DNA from: Saprospirales bacterium GYS_P2D | GTDB lineage: Bacteria > Bacteroidota > Bacteroidia > Chitinophagales > Saprospiraceae | Direction of reading: 5' to 3' | Assembly (NCBI GenBank): GCA_009833045.1 | Contig: WUUP01000001.1 | Location: 985,586 to 1,049,585 of the forward strand | DNA length: 64,000 nt | Part shown: positions 36,712 to 45,963 of the stretch, in pieces | Layout: every line of letters starts with the position of its first letter | Numbering within the stretch: position 1 is the first letter of the stretch | Notes under the pieces: model-generated | Database searches by the model: none | The model's input: only the letters and a program-made list of their open reading frames with translations | What the model was told of the DNA's origin: nothing | Position numbers and translations under genes: made by a program

Positions 36712-37297
36712 TCTCCTCTTCTATTATGCTCGGTTCGTCGCCGATGCTGTTTTCAACAGTTTCAAACTCTTTTAGGTTCGGCAGCTCCTTAGTATCCTTG
36801 ATGCCAAAGTGGTCTAAAAACTTGACAGTGGTACCATAGAGCAATGGTCTGCCTGGACCATCATGTCTTCCTTTGATCTCTACGAGTTCTTTCTCGAGGA
36901 GTTTTTGGATGGTGTAGTCACAGCCTACCCCTCTGATACTCTCCATCTCCGACTTAGTGATCGGCTGCTTATATGCGACTATTGAGAGCGTCTCCAGAGC
37001 TGACTTTGAGAGGCGCTTCTTTTCATTTTGACGTAGGTAGTCTCCGATGACTTTATGATACTGCGGCTTAGTCATGAACATATAGCCTCCTGCGATCGGT
37101 ACTAACTGTAAAGCGAGCTCCTCCTGATCATACTTTGCTCTGATCTTAGCGATCTGCTCATCGACATAGGCGATCTTAAATGATTGATCAAAACTGACAT
37201 TGATGGCATTGCGAATATCAGTCTCCGACAGCGCATGCTCCGCAGCGAATAATAATGCCTCAATGTATAGGTCTATGCGATCTGTTCCTTCACTCAT
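36668..37297 (-). CDS. scpB: Segregation and condensation protein B
   Basis: 209 residues with two winged-helix domains. ALSETDIRNAI, RLSKSALETLSIVAYKQP and ESIRGVGCDYTIQKLLEKEL are typical of ScpB, the partner of ScpA and SMC in chromosome organisation. The last 30 residues are acidic, low complexity, and read over the start of the DUF2480 gene. scpA and smc are not in the window. Confidence 0.95.
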   Translation of the reverse strand: MSEGTDRIDLYIEALLFAAEHALSETDIRNAINVSFDQSFKIAYVDEQIAKIRAKYDQEELALQLVPIAGGYMFMTKPQYHKVIGDYLRQNEKKRLSKSALETLSIVAYKQPITKSEMESIRGVGCDYTIQKLLEKELVEIKGRHDGPGRPLLYGTTVKFLDHFGIKDTKELPNLKEFETVENSIGDEPSIIEEENGQTTDKQSSPEQS

Positions 37298-37557
37298 CTA
37301 TAGTCCGAGTCTATTAGTTTATTATAGTGGAGCAAAAGTACGGAGTATGTAGGAATTGGCCTGATGCAATATCAAATGGGCCCTTATCGGAAACCATATA
37401 CTTGAACAGCTCACCGATTTCTTTTATGTATGAAAATTCGTCTGAAGCGCTCTCTCACATGGTGCCCGAGGCATAATAAAGAAACAATTGTGTCAATAGT
37501 ACACCTTGTCAAAAAGCTTATATTTAAATAACATTCTTCTTATTGAGAAACAACCCA

Positions 37558-39972
37558 ATGAATAAAGGAATAAAATACTTCTTATACGTTCTCATCGGAA
37601 TTGTTCTTTTAGTCATACTTATTGGATTAGGGGGCTTCTTATACCTGAGAGCGAATATTTTTTCTTTTGAAACTGAAAAGAACCCTATCCACATCGATCA
37701 GCTCGATGACAATGGATATACCTACTATGATAGGAACAATAATGGCCAGCTCGACGTATATGAAGACAGCAGGAGATCTACAGAGGATAGAGTAGCTGAC
37801 CTACTCAGCCAAATGACTACAGAAGAAAAAATACACATCCTGAAGGGGTCAGGATTAGCCTCCGCTATAGGAATGGTGAATGAGGACGAAGGAGGGATCC
37901 CAGGTGTAGTCGGGACTATAGTGCCCACTGCCCGACTTGGCCTACCTGCTATCAATCTATCGGATGGACCAGCAGGATTACGTATCGAATCTCACAGAGA
38001 AAATGACGAGAGCACTTATTTCTGCACCGCTTTCCCTATAGGATCACTACTCTCCTCTACTTGGAATAAAGAGTTAGTAAATCAAGTAGGCTACGCTATG
38101 GGTACCGAGGCAAAAGAGTATGGCATAGATGTCATATTGGGACCCGGTGCTAATATCCACCGGCACCCTCTCTGTGGTAGAAACTTTGAGTATTACTCCG
38201 AGGATCCAGTCCTCACTGGCGACATCGGAGCTGCTATGGTCAATGGCATAGAATCTAATGGCATAGGGACAGCGGTAAAACATTTCGTCGCCAATAATCA
38301 AGAAACCAATAGAAACAGAAACAGCGTAGAGGTATCAGAGAGGGCTATGAGAGAGATCTATCTCAAAGGATTTGAGCGAATAGTGAAACAATCACAGCCA
38401 TGGAGTCTTATGTCCTCCTACAATAAGGTAAATGGCACTTATGTACCAGAGAGTCACTACTATCTTACAGAAGTACTCCGTGACGAATGGGGATTTGAGG
38501 GCTTGGTTATGACTGATTGGTTTGGTGGTGATAACGCTAAAGCTATGATCAAAGCCGGCAATGATTTATTAGAGCCCGGAACTAACAATCAATGGAAGGC
38601 ACTCAAAAAGGCAGCTAAAAACGAAGATCTGTCGAGCGCCGATATCGACAAATCCGCCGCCCGAATCCTGAAAATGATCATCGAGTCTAAAAAAATGCAA
38701 GGCTATGAATATAGTAATCAGCCTGACCTAAAAGCTCATGCGATGATCACTCGCCAATCAGCCAGTGAAGGTCTCGTCCTACTAAAAAATGAAGCAGCAC
38801 TCCCGATAGCGGGCACTCCGACCGTGGGACTGATAGGCATGTCTTCTTTCAATTTTATCGCAGGAGGTACAGGATCAGGAGACGTCAATGAAAAATATAT
38901 CATCTCCTTAGATCAGGGGATCACTAATGTAGGACTAAAAATCAATGAGGAGGCACAGTCAATATTTGATCGGCACAAGGAAGCTCACAAAGAAGAATTC
39001 AAACAGAAAGATGCCATCCAAACAATGCTCAATCCAAATCAACCTCCAGAGATCTCCTACACGCCTGAGCAAATAGAAAATATATCAAAAGGATCAGATC
39101 TGGCGATCATCACCATAGGTCGCAATAGCGGTGAAGGTGGGGACAGAGTAGAGCAGGATGATTTTCTACTGACGGCTACGGAGCAAGAACTGATAAAACA
39201 AACCTGCGAAATTTTTCATCGTCAAGACAAAAAAGTAATCGTAGTATTGAATATTGGAGGAGTGATCGAGACCGCATCGTGGAGAGACTTACCTGATGCC
39301 ATATTGTTAGCTTGGCAAGGAGGTCAAGAAGGAGGCAATGCGGTAGCGGACGTACTTACCGGCCGTGTCAATCCAAGTGGAAAACTACCTATGACATTTC
39401 CAATACACCTCAATGATCATGCATCCAATGCGAATTTTCCACTGGATGGATCAAAAATGGATCCCATACAGATGCTCATCGATCAGATCATAGAGCCTAA
39501 TGATGCTGATATCAAAAATGTAGGCTATACCGACTATGCAGAAGGTATCTATGTGGGGTACCGCCATTTTGACAAGCAACATATGACCGTGTCTTATCCT
39601 TTCGGCTATGGCTTGTCCTACAGCGAGTTTGCTCTATCAGACTATACTGTAAAGATCACTGATGATACGATCAGCGTCCAGCTCATAGTGAGTAATACGG
39701 GTAAAGTGGTAGGTAAAGAAGTGGTACAAGTTTACTCTGCGATGCCAGAAAGTAAAATCGATAGACCCATCAATGAATTAAGGAGCTTTGAAAAAACGAA
39801 GCTCTTAGCGCCAGGAGAATCTCAGCAGCTCAAGCTAACTTTTTTAAAATCCGACTTAGCCTATTGGGATGAGCAAAAGGATTCTTGGGTTATAGAGCCA
39901 GGTCAGTACTTGATCAAAGCCGGCAGATCATCTCGAGATCTTGAGATGTCTGATACCATCAGTATACTATGA
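37558..39972 (+). CDS. Membrane-anchored GH3 beta-glucosidase/beta-xylosidase-type enzyme
   Basis: 804 residues from the ATG at 37558; a TTG at 37543 would add five. An N-terminal helix (FLYVLIGIVLLVILIGLGGF) serves as membrane anchor. An EF-hand-like calcium motif DRNNNGQLDVYED follows near residue 65. The GH3 TIM-barrel has the nucleophile Asp in GLVMTDWFGG, then the alpha/beta sandwich with GGQEGGNAVADVLTG and a C-terminal fibronectin III-like domain. GH3 enzymes release terminal glucose or xylose; with GH10 and GH11 xylanases in the window, xylo-oligosaccharides are plausible substrates. Confidence 0.92.
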   Translation: MNKGIKYFLYVLIGIVLLVILIGLGGFLYLRANIFSFETEKNPIHIDQLDDNGYTYYDRNNNGQLDVYEDSRRSTEDRVADLLSQMTTEEKIHILKGSGLASAIGMVNEDEGGIPGVVGTIVPTARLGLPAINLSDGPAGLRIESHRENDESTYFCTAFPIGSLLSSTWNKELVNQVGYAMGTEAKEYGIDVILGPGANIHRHPLCGRNFEYYSEDPVLTGDIGAAMVNGIESNGIGTAVKHFVANNQETNRNRNSVEVSERAMREIYLKGFERIVKQSQPWSLMSSYNKVNGTYVPESHYYLTEVLRDEWGFEGLVMTDWFGGDNAKAMIKAGNDLLEPGTNNQWKALKKAAKNEDLSSADIDKSAARILKMIIESKKMQGYEYSNQPDLKAHAMITRQSASEGLVLLKNEAALPIAGTPTVGLIGMSSFNFIAGGTGSGDVNEKYIISLDQGITNVGLKINEEAQSIFDRHKEAHKEEFKQKDAIQTMLNPNQPPEISYTPEQIENISKGSDLAIITIGRNSGEGGDRVEQDDFLLTATEQELIKQTCEIFHRQDKKVIVVLNIGGVIETASWRDLPDAILLAWQGGQEGGNAVADVLTGRVNPSGKLPMTFPIHLNDHASNANFPLDGSKMDPIQMLIDQIIEPNDADIKNVGYTDYAEGIYVGYRHFDKQHMTVSYPFGYGLSYSEFALSDYTVKITDDTISVQLIVSNTGKVVGKEVVQVYSAMPESKIDRPINELRSFEKTKLLAPGESQQLKLTFLKSDLAYWDEQKDSWVIEPGQYLIKAGRSSRDLEMSDTISIL

Positions 39973-40046
39973 TCTAAGACTAATAGAAAGGATAGCTTGC
40001 CTATCAAGGGACGCTACCTTTGCTATGAAGTAAGATCGTATCTTTT

Positions 40047-40343
40047 TTAAGAAAATGCTCCAGAGAATAGCCGCTTGAGCCGCACATAGGTAGATGGTGC
40101 AGCATCAACTCGCTTACCTTCAAACTGATAGTTAAACCCTGTGCCTGATTTATTAAGATTGAGTTTGACCATGGCCTGATTGACCATGATGCTATAGCTT
40201 TTTGACTGATGTACCATGAAGTCTATCAGCACTACCTGCTCATTGAGGTATATCATCACATGTCCCGACTCGTCGCCATGGTACAAACCTAAAGTTTGAG
40301 TACCTTGGATGGGATCGTAAAAGGTCCATCTACATTGACTCAT
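40047..40343 (-). CDS. Small conserved protein, function unknown
   Basis: 98 residues, predicted mostly beta-strand, no signal peptide. No motif was recognised. It lies in the gap between the GH3 gene and the DksA-like gene, divergent from the latter with about 45 bases between starts. Confidence 0.6.
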   Translation of the reverse strand: MSQCRWTFYDPIQGTQTLGLYHGDESGHVMIYLNEQVVLIDFMVHQSKSYSIMVNQAMVKLNLNKSGTGFNYQFEGKRVDAAPSTYVRLKRLFSGAFS

Positions 40344-40390
40344 AGTAAGAGGGTTGGTATAAGTGTTTGAAAATTAACAATTTAGATCGA

Positions 40391-40720
40391 ATGAAACAAG
40401 AAGAGCTGAAAAATCTCAAGAAAGAAATCAAGCAAAAGATCAAAAACCTCCAATTTGAAATCGAGCAACTCGAAGAAAGCACCGCTCCTGTCGCTCCCGA
40501 AAACTCAATCGGAAGGATCAGCCGCATGGATGCGATCAATAATAAAAGTGTCATAGAAGCCAGTCTACGCAATCGAAAAAAGAAGCTCTCTCGACTCCAG
40601 CTTGCTCTGTCCAAAGTGGATCAGCCAGGATTCGGACTATGTAGTAACTGCAAAAAACCCATCAATCCTAAACGTCTCGTCCTCATGCCAGAAAGTAGTA
40701 AGTGTATCAGATGTGCCTAA
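40391..40720 (+). CDS. TraR/DksA-type zinc-finger protein
   Basis: 109 residues from the ATG at 40391; the frame also extends to a TTG at 40367. Long N-terminal coiled-coil helices carry the C4 zinc finger C84-C87 and C105-C108 (CSNCKKP, SKCIRCA). It resembles the DksA/TraR group that enters the RNA polymerase secondary channel and modulates transcription. The DxxDxA acidic tip is not clearly kept. A hairpin follows the stop by nine bases. Confidence 0.85.
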   Translation: MKQEELKNLKKEIKQKIKNLQFEIEQLEESTAPVAPENSIGRISRMDAINNKSVIEASLRNRKKKLSRLQLALSKVDQPGFGLCSNCKKPINPKRLVLMPESSKCIRCA

Positions 40721-40728
40721 AACAAAAA

Positions 40729-40748
40729 CAGGGTACATCTGTACCCTG
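40729..40748. terminator. Perfect hairpin after the DksA-like gene
   Basis: CAGGGTACA and TGTACCCTG pair perfectly around a two-base loop. On the plus strand no T-run follows, while on the minus strand it is followed by TTTTTGTTTT, so it would terminate best in the reverse direction, where no gene is reading. It probably ends the DksA-like message or stabilises its 3' end. Confidence 0.45.
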
Positions 40749-40937
40749 CATAACCCCAAAAAACCAATTGAAAACAATCTATCTTTAAAGTAATCTTTAT
40801 CTATGTAGTATCGTCCGTGCTATTAAACTTTATAAAGCGATGGACATTCTTAAGACGACCCTCTTTTCGAAAGCCACAATTTTTATGTGAAAATAATTAA
40901 AAAAAACCTAAAAATCGAGTTTTAACAAATACACTAC

Positions 40938-42305
40938 ATGGCAAAAACAAAAGCTATACACATCTGCAGCAACTGTGGCGCCAAGTCTGTCAGATGGGAA
41001 GGGAAGTGTCCATCCTGTGGTGAATGGAATACCCTCGAAAAACATATCGAACAGAAAAATACCAACCCCAGCATCAGCCATAAACTCAATACTGAGACCA
41101 AGCCAAAGCCTATCAATCTCCACAAAATACAGGCTCCCAGTAATGAGCGTATAGCTATCAAAAATGATACAGAGCTGCTCCGAGTACTCGGCGGTGGCAT
41201 CGTACCAGGATCGATCATCCTCATCGGTGGACAGCCCGGCATCGGCAAGTCTACGCTCATGCTACAGCTCGCCTGTCAGGCCAATCATAAAGTGCTCTAT
41301 GTGTCTGGAGAAGAAAGCCCCTACCAAATCAAGATGAGAGCCGATCGGATCGGTGCTCACAATCCCAGCTGCGCTATCCTAGCCGAGACTAATGTCGATC
41401 AGATACTCTCTGAGGCTAAGCGCATATCTCCTGACATCCTCATGATCGACTCCATCCAGACTATATATACTCCAGAGATCGATAGTACCCCAGGGACAGT
41501 GAGTCAGATCCGAGAGTCTACCTCTCGACTCCAGCAATATGCTAAATCAAGCAATATCCCCGTATTCATCATCGGGCATATCACTAAGGAGGGGAGCATA
41601 GCTGGACCTAAGATCCTCGAGCATATCGTAGATGTGGTCCTACAGTTTGAGGGAGATCGCAACTATCTATATCGTATCCTCCGCTCTATTAAAAACAGAT
41701 TTGGCTCGACCGATGAGCTCGGTATCTACGAGATGGTCAAAGAAGGTCTCCGCCCTATCGGCAATCCCTCCGAGCTACTACTATCACAGTCTACTGAAAA
41801 TCTCTCTGGTAGCACTGTCTCTTGTACTATTGAGGGGATTCGTCCGCTGATGGTGGAGACACAGGCGCTTGTGTCGACTGCCATTTTCGGTACGCCACAG
41901 CGCTCGGCCACGGGATTTGATCTCCGTAGACTCAGCATGCTCCTCGCCATCCTCGAAAAGAAATGTGGGCTTTACTTTAGTCAAAATGATGTATTCCTCA
42001 ATATTGCTGGAGGTATCAAGGTCAATGATCCCGCAATCGACCTATCGATATTAGCAGCGCTGATCTCATCACTTCAGGACATCCCGATAGATAAGAAGAT
42101 CTGCTTTGCGGCAGAGGTAGGGCTCACCGGAGAGGTACGCTCGGTCAATCGTATCGATCAGCGTATACAGGAAGCCGCCAGATTAGGCTTCGAACAAATA
42201 ATCATTTCTAAATATCACAAGAAAGACGCCTTCAAATCAATAAAAGGTATCGAGATCAAAACACTCGGCAAAGTAGAAGAACTTTTAACAGAACTATTCT
42301 CATGA
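40938..42305 (+). CDS. radA: DNA repair protein RadA
   Basis: 455 residues. An N-terminal zinc finger (C10, C13, C24, C27), a RecA-like ATPase with GGQPGIGKSTL Walker A, the RadA-specific KNRFGSTDELG motif and a C-terminal Lon-like S5 domain are all visible. RadA drives branch migration during recombination repair. The DCC-family gene overlaps its stop by four bases. Confidence 0.97.
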   Translation: MAKTKAIHICSNCGAKSVRWEGKCPSCGEWNTLEKHIEQKNTNPSISHKLNTETKPKPINLHKIQAPSNERIAIKNDTELLRVLGGGIVPGSIILIGGQPGIGKSTLMLQLACQANHKVLYVSGEESPYQIKMRADRIGAHNPSCAILAETNVDQILSEAKRISPDILMIDSIQTIYTPEIDSTPGTVSQIRESTSRLQQYAKSSNIPVFIIGHITKEGSIAGPKILEHIVDVVLQFEGDRNYLYRILRSIKNRFGSTDELGIYEMVKEGLRPIGNPSELLLSQSTENLSGSTVSCTIEGIRPLMVETQALVSTAIFGTPQRSATGFDLRRLSMLLAILEKKCGLYFSQNDVFLNIAGGIKVNDPAIDLSILAALISSLQDIPIDKKICFAAEVGLTGEVRSVNRIDQRIQEAARLGFEQIIISKYHKKDAFKSIKGIEIKTLGKVEELLTELFS

Positions 42306-42733
42306 TCAGCAGCACAGAGGCGATATCTCTATCGCAGGAGCGTCCTATCCTATACTATGATGGGGTCTGTCATCTGTGCAACTACTGGGTGCGGCGTATC
42401 TCACATGATGAGCATGGTCAGCAGTATCTATTCGTCGCCCTACAGAGCTCATCAGGACAGGAGATGCTGGAGTATCTATCGCTACCCACTGACATTTATC
42501 AGAGTGTCATCTTAGTATATCTTGGACAGATCTATCAGCGATCGGATGTGCCTATCATGATAGCAGATACCCTTGACGGGAAATGGAAACTCCTCAAGCT
42601 ACTAAAAATCATCCCGAAAACACTGAGAGACTGGGGATATGAGCTTGTGGCTCGCTATCGATACCAATGGTTTGGTCAGTCAGAGACCTGCGAACTGCCG
42701 CCTATGGATCAGCGAGATCAGTTTATTATTTAG
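42302..42733 (+). CDS. DCC-family (DUF393) thiol-disulfide oxidoreductase-like protein
   Basis: 143 residues. The signature DGVCHLCNYWVRRI places it in the DCC family, a thioredoxin-like group with a CxxC motif whose role is largely unknown. It is coupled to radA by an ATGA overlap and converges with the kinase-like gene, overlapping it by eight bases. Confidence 0.88.
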   Translation: MISSTEAISLSQERPILYYDGVCHLCNYWVRRISHDEHGQQYLFVALQSSSGQEMLEYLSLPTDIYQSVILVYLGQIYQRSDVPIMIADTLDGKWKLLKLLKIIPKTLRDWGYELVARYRYQWFGQSETCELPPMDQRDQFII

Positions 42734-43286
42734 CAGGCCCGTCACCGTAGTAGAAAGACATCCCATCCTGGATCATCTCGACGATCTCATCGGGGGTCAG
42801 ATAGCTCGAGTCGATCACCTGATCATAGTTAGCCAGATCCATATAATCCACCTCATATTTAGCTAAGAATCTGCGCTTTTCACTCTGTCTGCGATCTTGG
42901 ATTTTGTCAAGTAGCTGCATGACATTCTGCGTCTCTTCATCAGAGACACGATTATCATCATTGAATATTCGCTTAGCGGCGATCTCATTTTCGCAGAGTA
43001 AGAACACCTTGTAGGAGCTCGGGATGAAGTGCCACGCCAATCTCGAGTCTACGATATAATCTTCGTCTGATCCATCGAGCGCTCTGGTATAGCTATCGAT
43101 TTTCTTATCAATCGACGGATCTGTCTCACTGAGGAGATTGAGCTCGAGTGTTGTCATATTCATCTCTTCAGCGATTTTGCGCTGTATCGCTCCTGTAGAC
43201 AGATAGCTATAGCCTAATTTTTTCTGTAGTAGCTTGCCACATGTACTCTTTCCGCTGCCTATATCTCCTGAGATAGTGATGATCAT
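42726..43286 (-). CDS. Cytidylate kinase-like P-loop protein
   Basis: 186 residues. The P-loop ISGDIGSGKSTCGKLLQKKL and the VDSRLAWHF region resemble the cytidylate kinase-like group. Length is below that of true Cmk (about 225), and the CMP-binding insert is not recognised, so substrate is uncertain. The 3' end overlaps the convergent DCC gene. Confidence 0.75.
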   Translation of the reverse strand: MIITISGDIGSGKSTCGKLLQKKLGYSYLSTGAIQRKIAEEMNMTTLELNLLSETDPSIDKKIDSYTRALDGSDEDYIVDSRLAWHFIPSSYKVFLLCENEIAAKRIFNDDNRVSDEETQNVMQLLDKIQDRRQSEKRRFLAKYEVDYMDLANYDQVIDSSYLTPDEIVEMIQDGMSFYYGDGPAK

Positions 43287-43370
43287 ATCCGCTGATTATC
43301 TGATAGTCTATTTGATAAAAAGATCGCAAAGATATAGGATTCAGGATTGTATTTTAGTCTTGTATCATAG

Positions 43371-43442
43371 GTCATCTCGACCATCGGGAGAACTCCATGT
43401 ATGCAGAACGTTTCGCCATGATTCTGTTAACCTTTGCATCAG
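43371..43442 (+). repeat. Dispersed repeat, truncated copy 2
   Basis: Starts GTCATCTCGACCATCGGGAG and keeps only the first half of the unit; the right end is lost where the next copy begins. Confidence 0.6.
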
Positions 43443-43455
43443 TCTCTTTCTTTTC

Positions 43456-43605
43456 CTGTCTTCTCGACCACAGGAGAAATACTGTGACATACGAAGGGCA
43501 TACCCCATACACCTATGAAACCTCACCTGAGCTGAATCCATTGAGGTCTTGGCTTATATTCCGCTCTCCGATGTATGAAGATTTCTCTCTAATATTCGAA
43601 ATGAC
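43456..43605 (+). repeat. Dispersed ~150-bp repeat, copy 3
   Basis: Complete unit from CTGTCTTCTCGACC to ATTCGAAATGAC with the shared interior CACCTGAGCTGAATCCATTG and CTCCGATGTATGAAGATTTC. Confidence 0.8.
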
Positions 43606-43637
43606 GAAAACATTCAAGTTTTGTATCTTTTTTACTC

Positions 43638-43786
43638 CTGTCATCTCGACTATCGGGAGAGATCTGTGATATACAGAGGATAAGCGCCATAATTCTGTAA
43701 AACCTACCCTGGGCTCAATCATTGAGGTGTTAGGTTAACCTTCTCCCCCCGACGAATGAAGATTTCTCTCTGACGTTCGAAATGAC
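43638..43786 (+). repeat. Dispersed ~150-bp repeat, copy 4
   Basis: Complete unit from CTGTCATCTCGACTATCGGG to GACGTTCGAAATGAC, head-to-tail with copy 3. The stretch 43287-43968 holds only these repeats and no convincing gene. Confidence 0.8.
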
Positions 43787-43819
43787 AAAAACAAACAATT
43801 ATAGCATCTCTTTTTGCTC

Positions 43820-43966
43820 CTGTCTTCTCGACCATCGGGAGAGATATTGTGACATACAGAGAGCTTACGCCATACTCCTGTCAAACCTACACTTAGCTGA
43901 ATCATTGAGGTGTTGGTTTAGATTTTGCCCTCCCCCCTGAGCTGAATTATATCCCTCCGATGAATG
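43820..43966 (+). repeat. Dispersed repeat, copy 5, right end missing
   Basis: Starts CTGTCTTCTCGACCATCGGG; ends near the CCTCCGATGAATG motif immediately before the stop codon of the erythromycin-esterase gene. The terminal GTTCGAAATGAC is missing. Confidence 0.7.
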
Positions 43967-43968
43967 CT

Positions 43969-45318
43969 CTATTGACTCAATAATCGACTGTGATTAGACT
44001 CTTCAAAGTGGATGACATAGTCAAAGTGATCTGACATTGGAAGTGGATAATATGAATACCAAGCTGGCCATTCATAATCAAATCCGGCACCAACCACGAT
44101 ATAGGGAGCCGTTTCTCTCATCCATTTGGATAAGGCTATATCCGATTGAAGTGTTTTCAAGACAAAATTATCATATTGGGTTAGTTGAAAGTACCACTGA
44201 GTAGACCCATCGATCGGGTCAGTAGTGATCTCTGCAGGCTGCATGACACCATCTACTCTGGCTGTAAACGAACCTTTAGAAAAAGAAAAACCGATAATTT
44301 GATAATTATTTCCGTGGTTTTGTTTTAAGTACCAACCTTGTGAACCAAATTCTCTGTATGCATCATCAGCAGCTACATGTGCATTGTGTGCCCATAGTAC
44401 GATCTTAGCATCCATACCCAAATAGTCTAAATACCATGAAGAATTTTCTGCCATGAATAAGTCTCTTTTATAGGTATTCGAGATGGTGATAGCATCATAA
44501 GCTACCTCTTCATTTTGAATGATGTTTCTCATAAGTCTTTTAGCCAGCATCGCTTTCTGAAGACTCAGATTGCTTTCGACACTTTCAGATAGATTGTCAA
44601 CAATGAATTTTATTTGTCGGATTTCTTCTTTTACTATTTGACTTACAGAATCTACATCATTGTTTCGATAGACTTCTTTTACATTCATATAGTTTTGACT
44701 CAGTCCCAAGATTTCATCTGCCGCTGATTGATCCACTTGAGCTATTATGTCTGCCAGAGCATTTACATTATAAGTACCGAATTGGCAATCCACACCGTAA
44801 AAACCAATCATCTCAGAGGTGGACTTATCATCATTATACTCTCTCATCCATATCAGTAGCTCTCGGACTTCTTCGGTTTTCCAGACAGTGAAGTTCATTT
44901 TTTCGACCATTAGAGTCGTCAAATCCTCATCAGACCGATGCTGCACCCAATCGTTAAATAGTAATGCCTCACCCATGTCAATTTCAAAGACAAATGCCTT
45001 AAAACCATGATTTTCTACGAGATATCTGAACATGCGGTGTTTCATCTGAAAGAACTCTCGAGTACCGTGGGTCGCTTCTCCAAATGCTACAATCTTAGTA
45101 TTCTTAAGATCATCTAAAAACGAAATTTCTTGATCTGCCATTTCCAAAGGCTTATCGCTGAGGGGCATAATGACTTCATCTAAAGCTGCTATCAAAGCCA
45201 CTGTCTCCGAGATGGGTTCTTCCATCATTTCTTCTGGCATTATTAATTCATCACTACAGCTTGAAATGGAGAGTATTAAAAACAACCAAGCCAAATAAAA
45301 TATGGAAAAGCTCCTCAT
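43969..45318 (-). CDS. Erythromycin esterase-family lipoprotein
   Basis: 449 residues with a lipoprotein signal (FLILSISSC, Cys21). The EreA/EreB-type fold is indicated by VAFGEATHGTREFFQMKHR, FVFEIDMGEALLFNDWV and LWAHNAHVAADD, which hold the conserved Glu and His of the active site. Family members hydrolyse macrolide lactones or other esters; resistance is not proven for this branch. The gene is visibly richer in A/T than neighbouring housekeeping genes and lies between two groups of the dispersed repeat, consistent with acquisition. Confidence 0.85.
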   Translation of the reverse strand: MRSFSIFYLAWLFLILSISSCSDELIMPEEMMEEPISETVALIAALDEVIMPLSDKPLEMADQEISFLDDLKNTKIVAFGEATHGTREFFQMKHRMFRYLVENHGFKAFVFEIDMGEALLFNDWVQHRSDEDLTTLMVEKMNFTVWKTEEVRELLIWMREYNDDKSTSEMIGFYGVDCQFGTYNVNALADIIAQVDQSAADEILGLSQNYMNVKEVYRNNDVDSVSQIVKEEIRQIKFIVDNLSESVESNLSLQKAMLAKRLMRNIIQNEEVAYDAITISNTYKRDLFMAENSSWYLDYLGMDAKIVLWAHNAHVAADDAYREFGSQGWYLKQNHGNNYQIIGFSFSKGSFTARVDGVMQPAEITTDPIDGSTQWYFQLTQYDNFVLKTLQSDIALSKWMRETAPYIVVGAGFDYEWPAWYSYYPLPMSDHFDYVIHFEESNHSRLLSQ

Positions 45319-45511
45319 AACGTTTATATTGTTTTTAAATTATTTATACACAGGAGTGTTTTTGTTGGAAAATCGAACGAGATAGCAGATCAAATTAGTA
45401 CAGTCAGAAGATACTTTTTCAGATTCATTCTAAAACGACGCACTCTTCTGCTACTTAGCTTCGATCTATGGAGATTACAAATCGGGGTATATCATCAGTG
45501 GTAATATACCA

Positions 45512-45550
45512 GTGATGTATGATTATTTCTCTCTCACGTTCAAAATGACA
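45512..45550 (+). repeat. Dispersed repeat, right-end remnant
   Basis: Only the terminal GTGATGTATGATTATTTCTC through TTCAAAATGAC is kept, next to copy 6. The rest of 45319-45511 holds the promoter side of the esterase gene and nothing else recognised. Confidence 0.55.
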
Positions 45551-45581
45551 AGAAAAACAAGTTTCGTATCTCTTTTTTCTC

Positions 45582-45733
45582 CTGTCATCTCGACCCATAG
45601 GGAGAGATACTTTGACATACGGAGAGCATACGCCATACTCCTGTCAAAACTTCCCTGAGCTAAATCATCAATTCCATGGAGCCTTACACTTCCCTCCGAT
45701 GTATCAATATTTCTCTCTCACGTTCGAAATGAC
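45582..45733 (+). repeat. Dispersed ~150-bp repeat, copy 6
   Basis: Complete unit from CTGTCATCTCGACCCATAGG to CGTTCGAAATGAC, with the interior CCCTGAGCTAAATCATCAAT nearly identical to copy 1. Confidence 0.8.
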
Positions 45734-45776
45734 AAAAACTGTCAAGTTTCAGTATTACACTTTTACCTGTCATCTC

Positions 45777-45915
45777 GACCATCGGGAGAGATCTTCATTC
45801 TTACACGGTGTATCGCTATGAGTCTGTCAACCGCAGCATCAGCTAAATCATCAATTCCATGAAGCCTCACACCCCCTCCGATGTATCAGGATTTCTCTCT
45901 GGCGTTCGAAATGAC
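45777..45915 (+). repeat. Dispersed ~150-bp repeat, copy 7
   Basis: Complete unit from CTGTCATCTCGACCATCGGG to GGCGTTCGAAATGAC, head-to-tail with copy 6, about 50 bases before the stop codon of the metalloprotease gene. Confidence 0.8.
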
Positions 45916-45963
45916 AAAAACAATCAAGTTTAGTATTACACTTTTCCTGTCCTCACTCTGATA

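Noticed and set aside
43397-43669. 90-residue open frame over repeat copies 2-4
   Set aside because: It is the translation of the dispersed repeat; similar peptides arise from other copies (45612-45821, 60637-60861) because the DNA is repeated, with no start signal or domain.
43371-45915. Tandem repeat clusters considered as CRISPR arrays
   Set aside because: Units are about 150 bases, divergent, without short unique spacers, and no cas gene is near.
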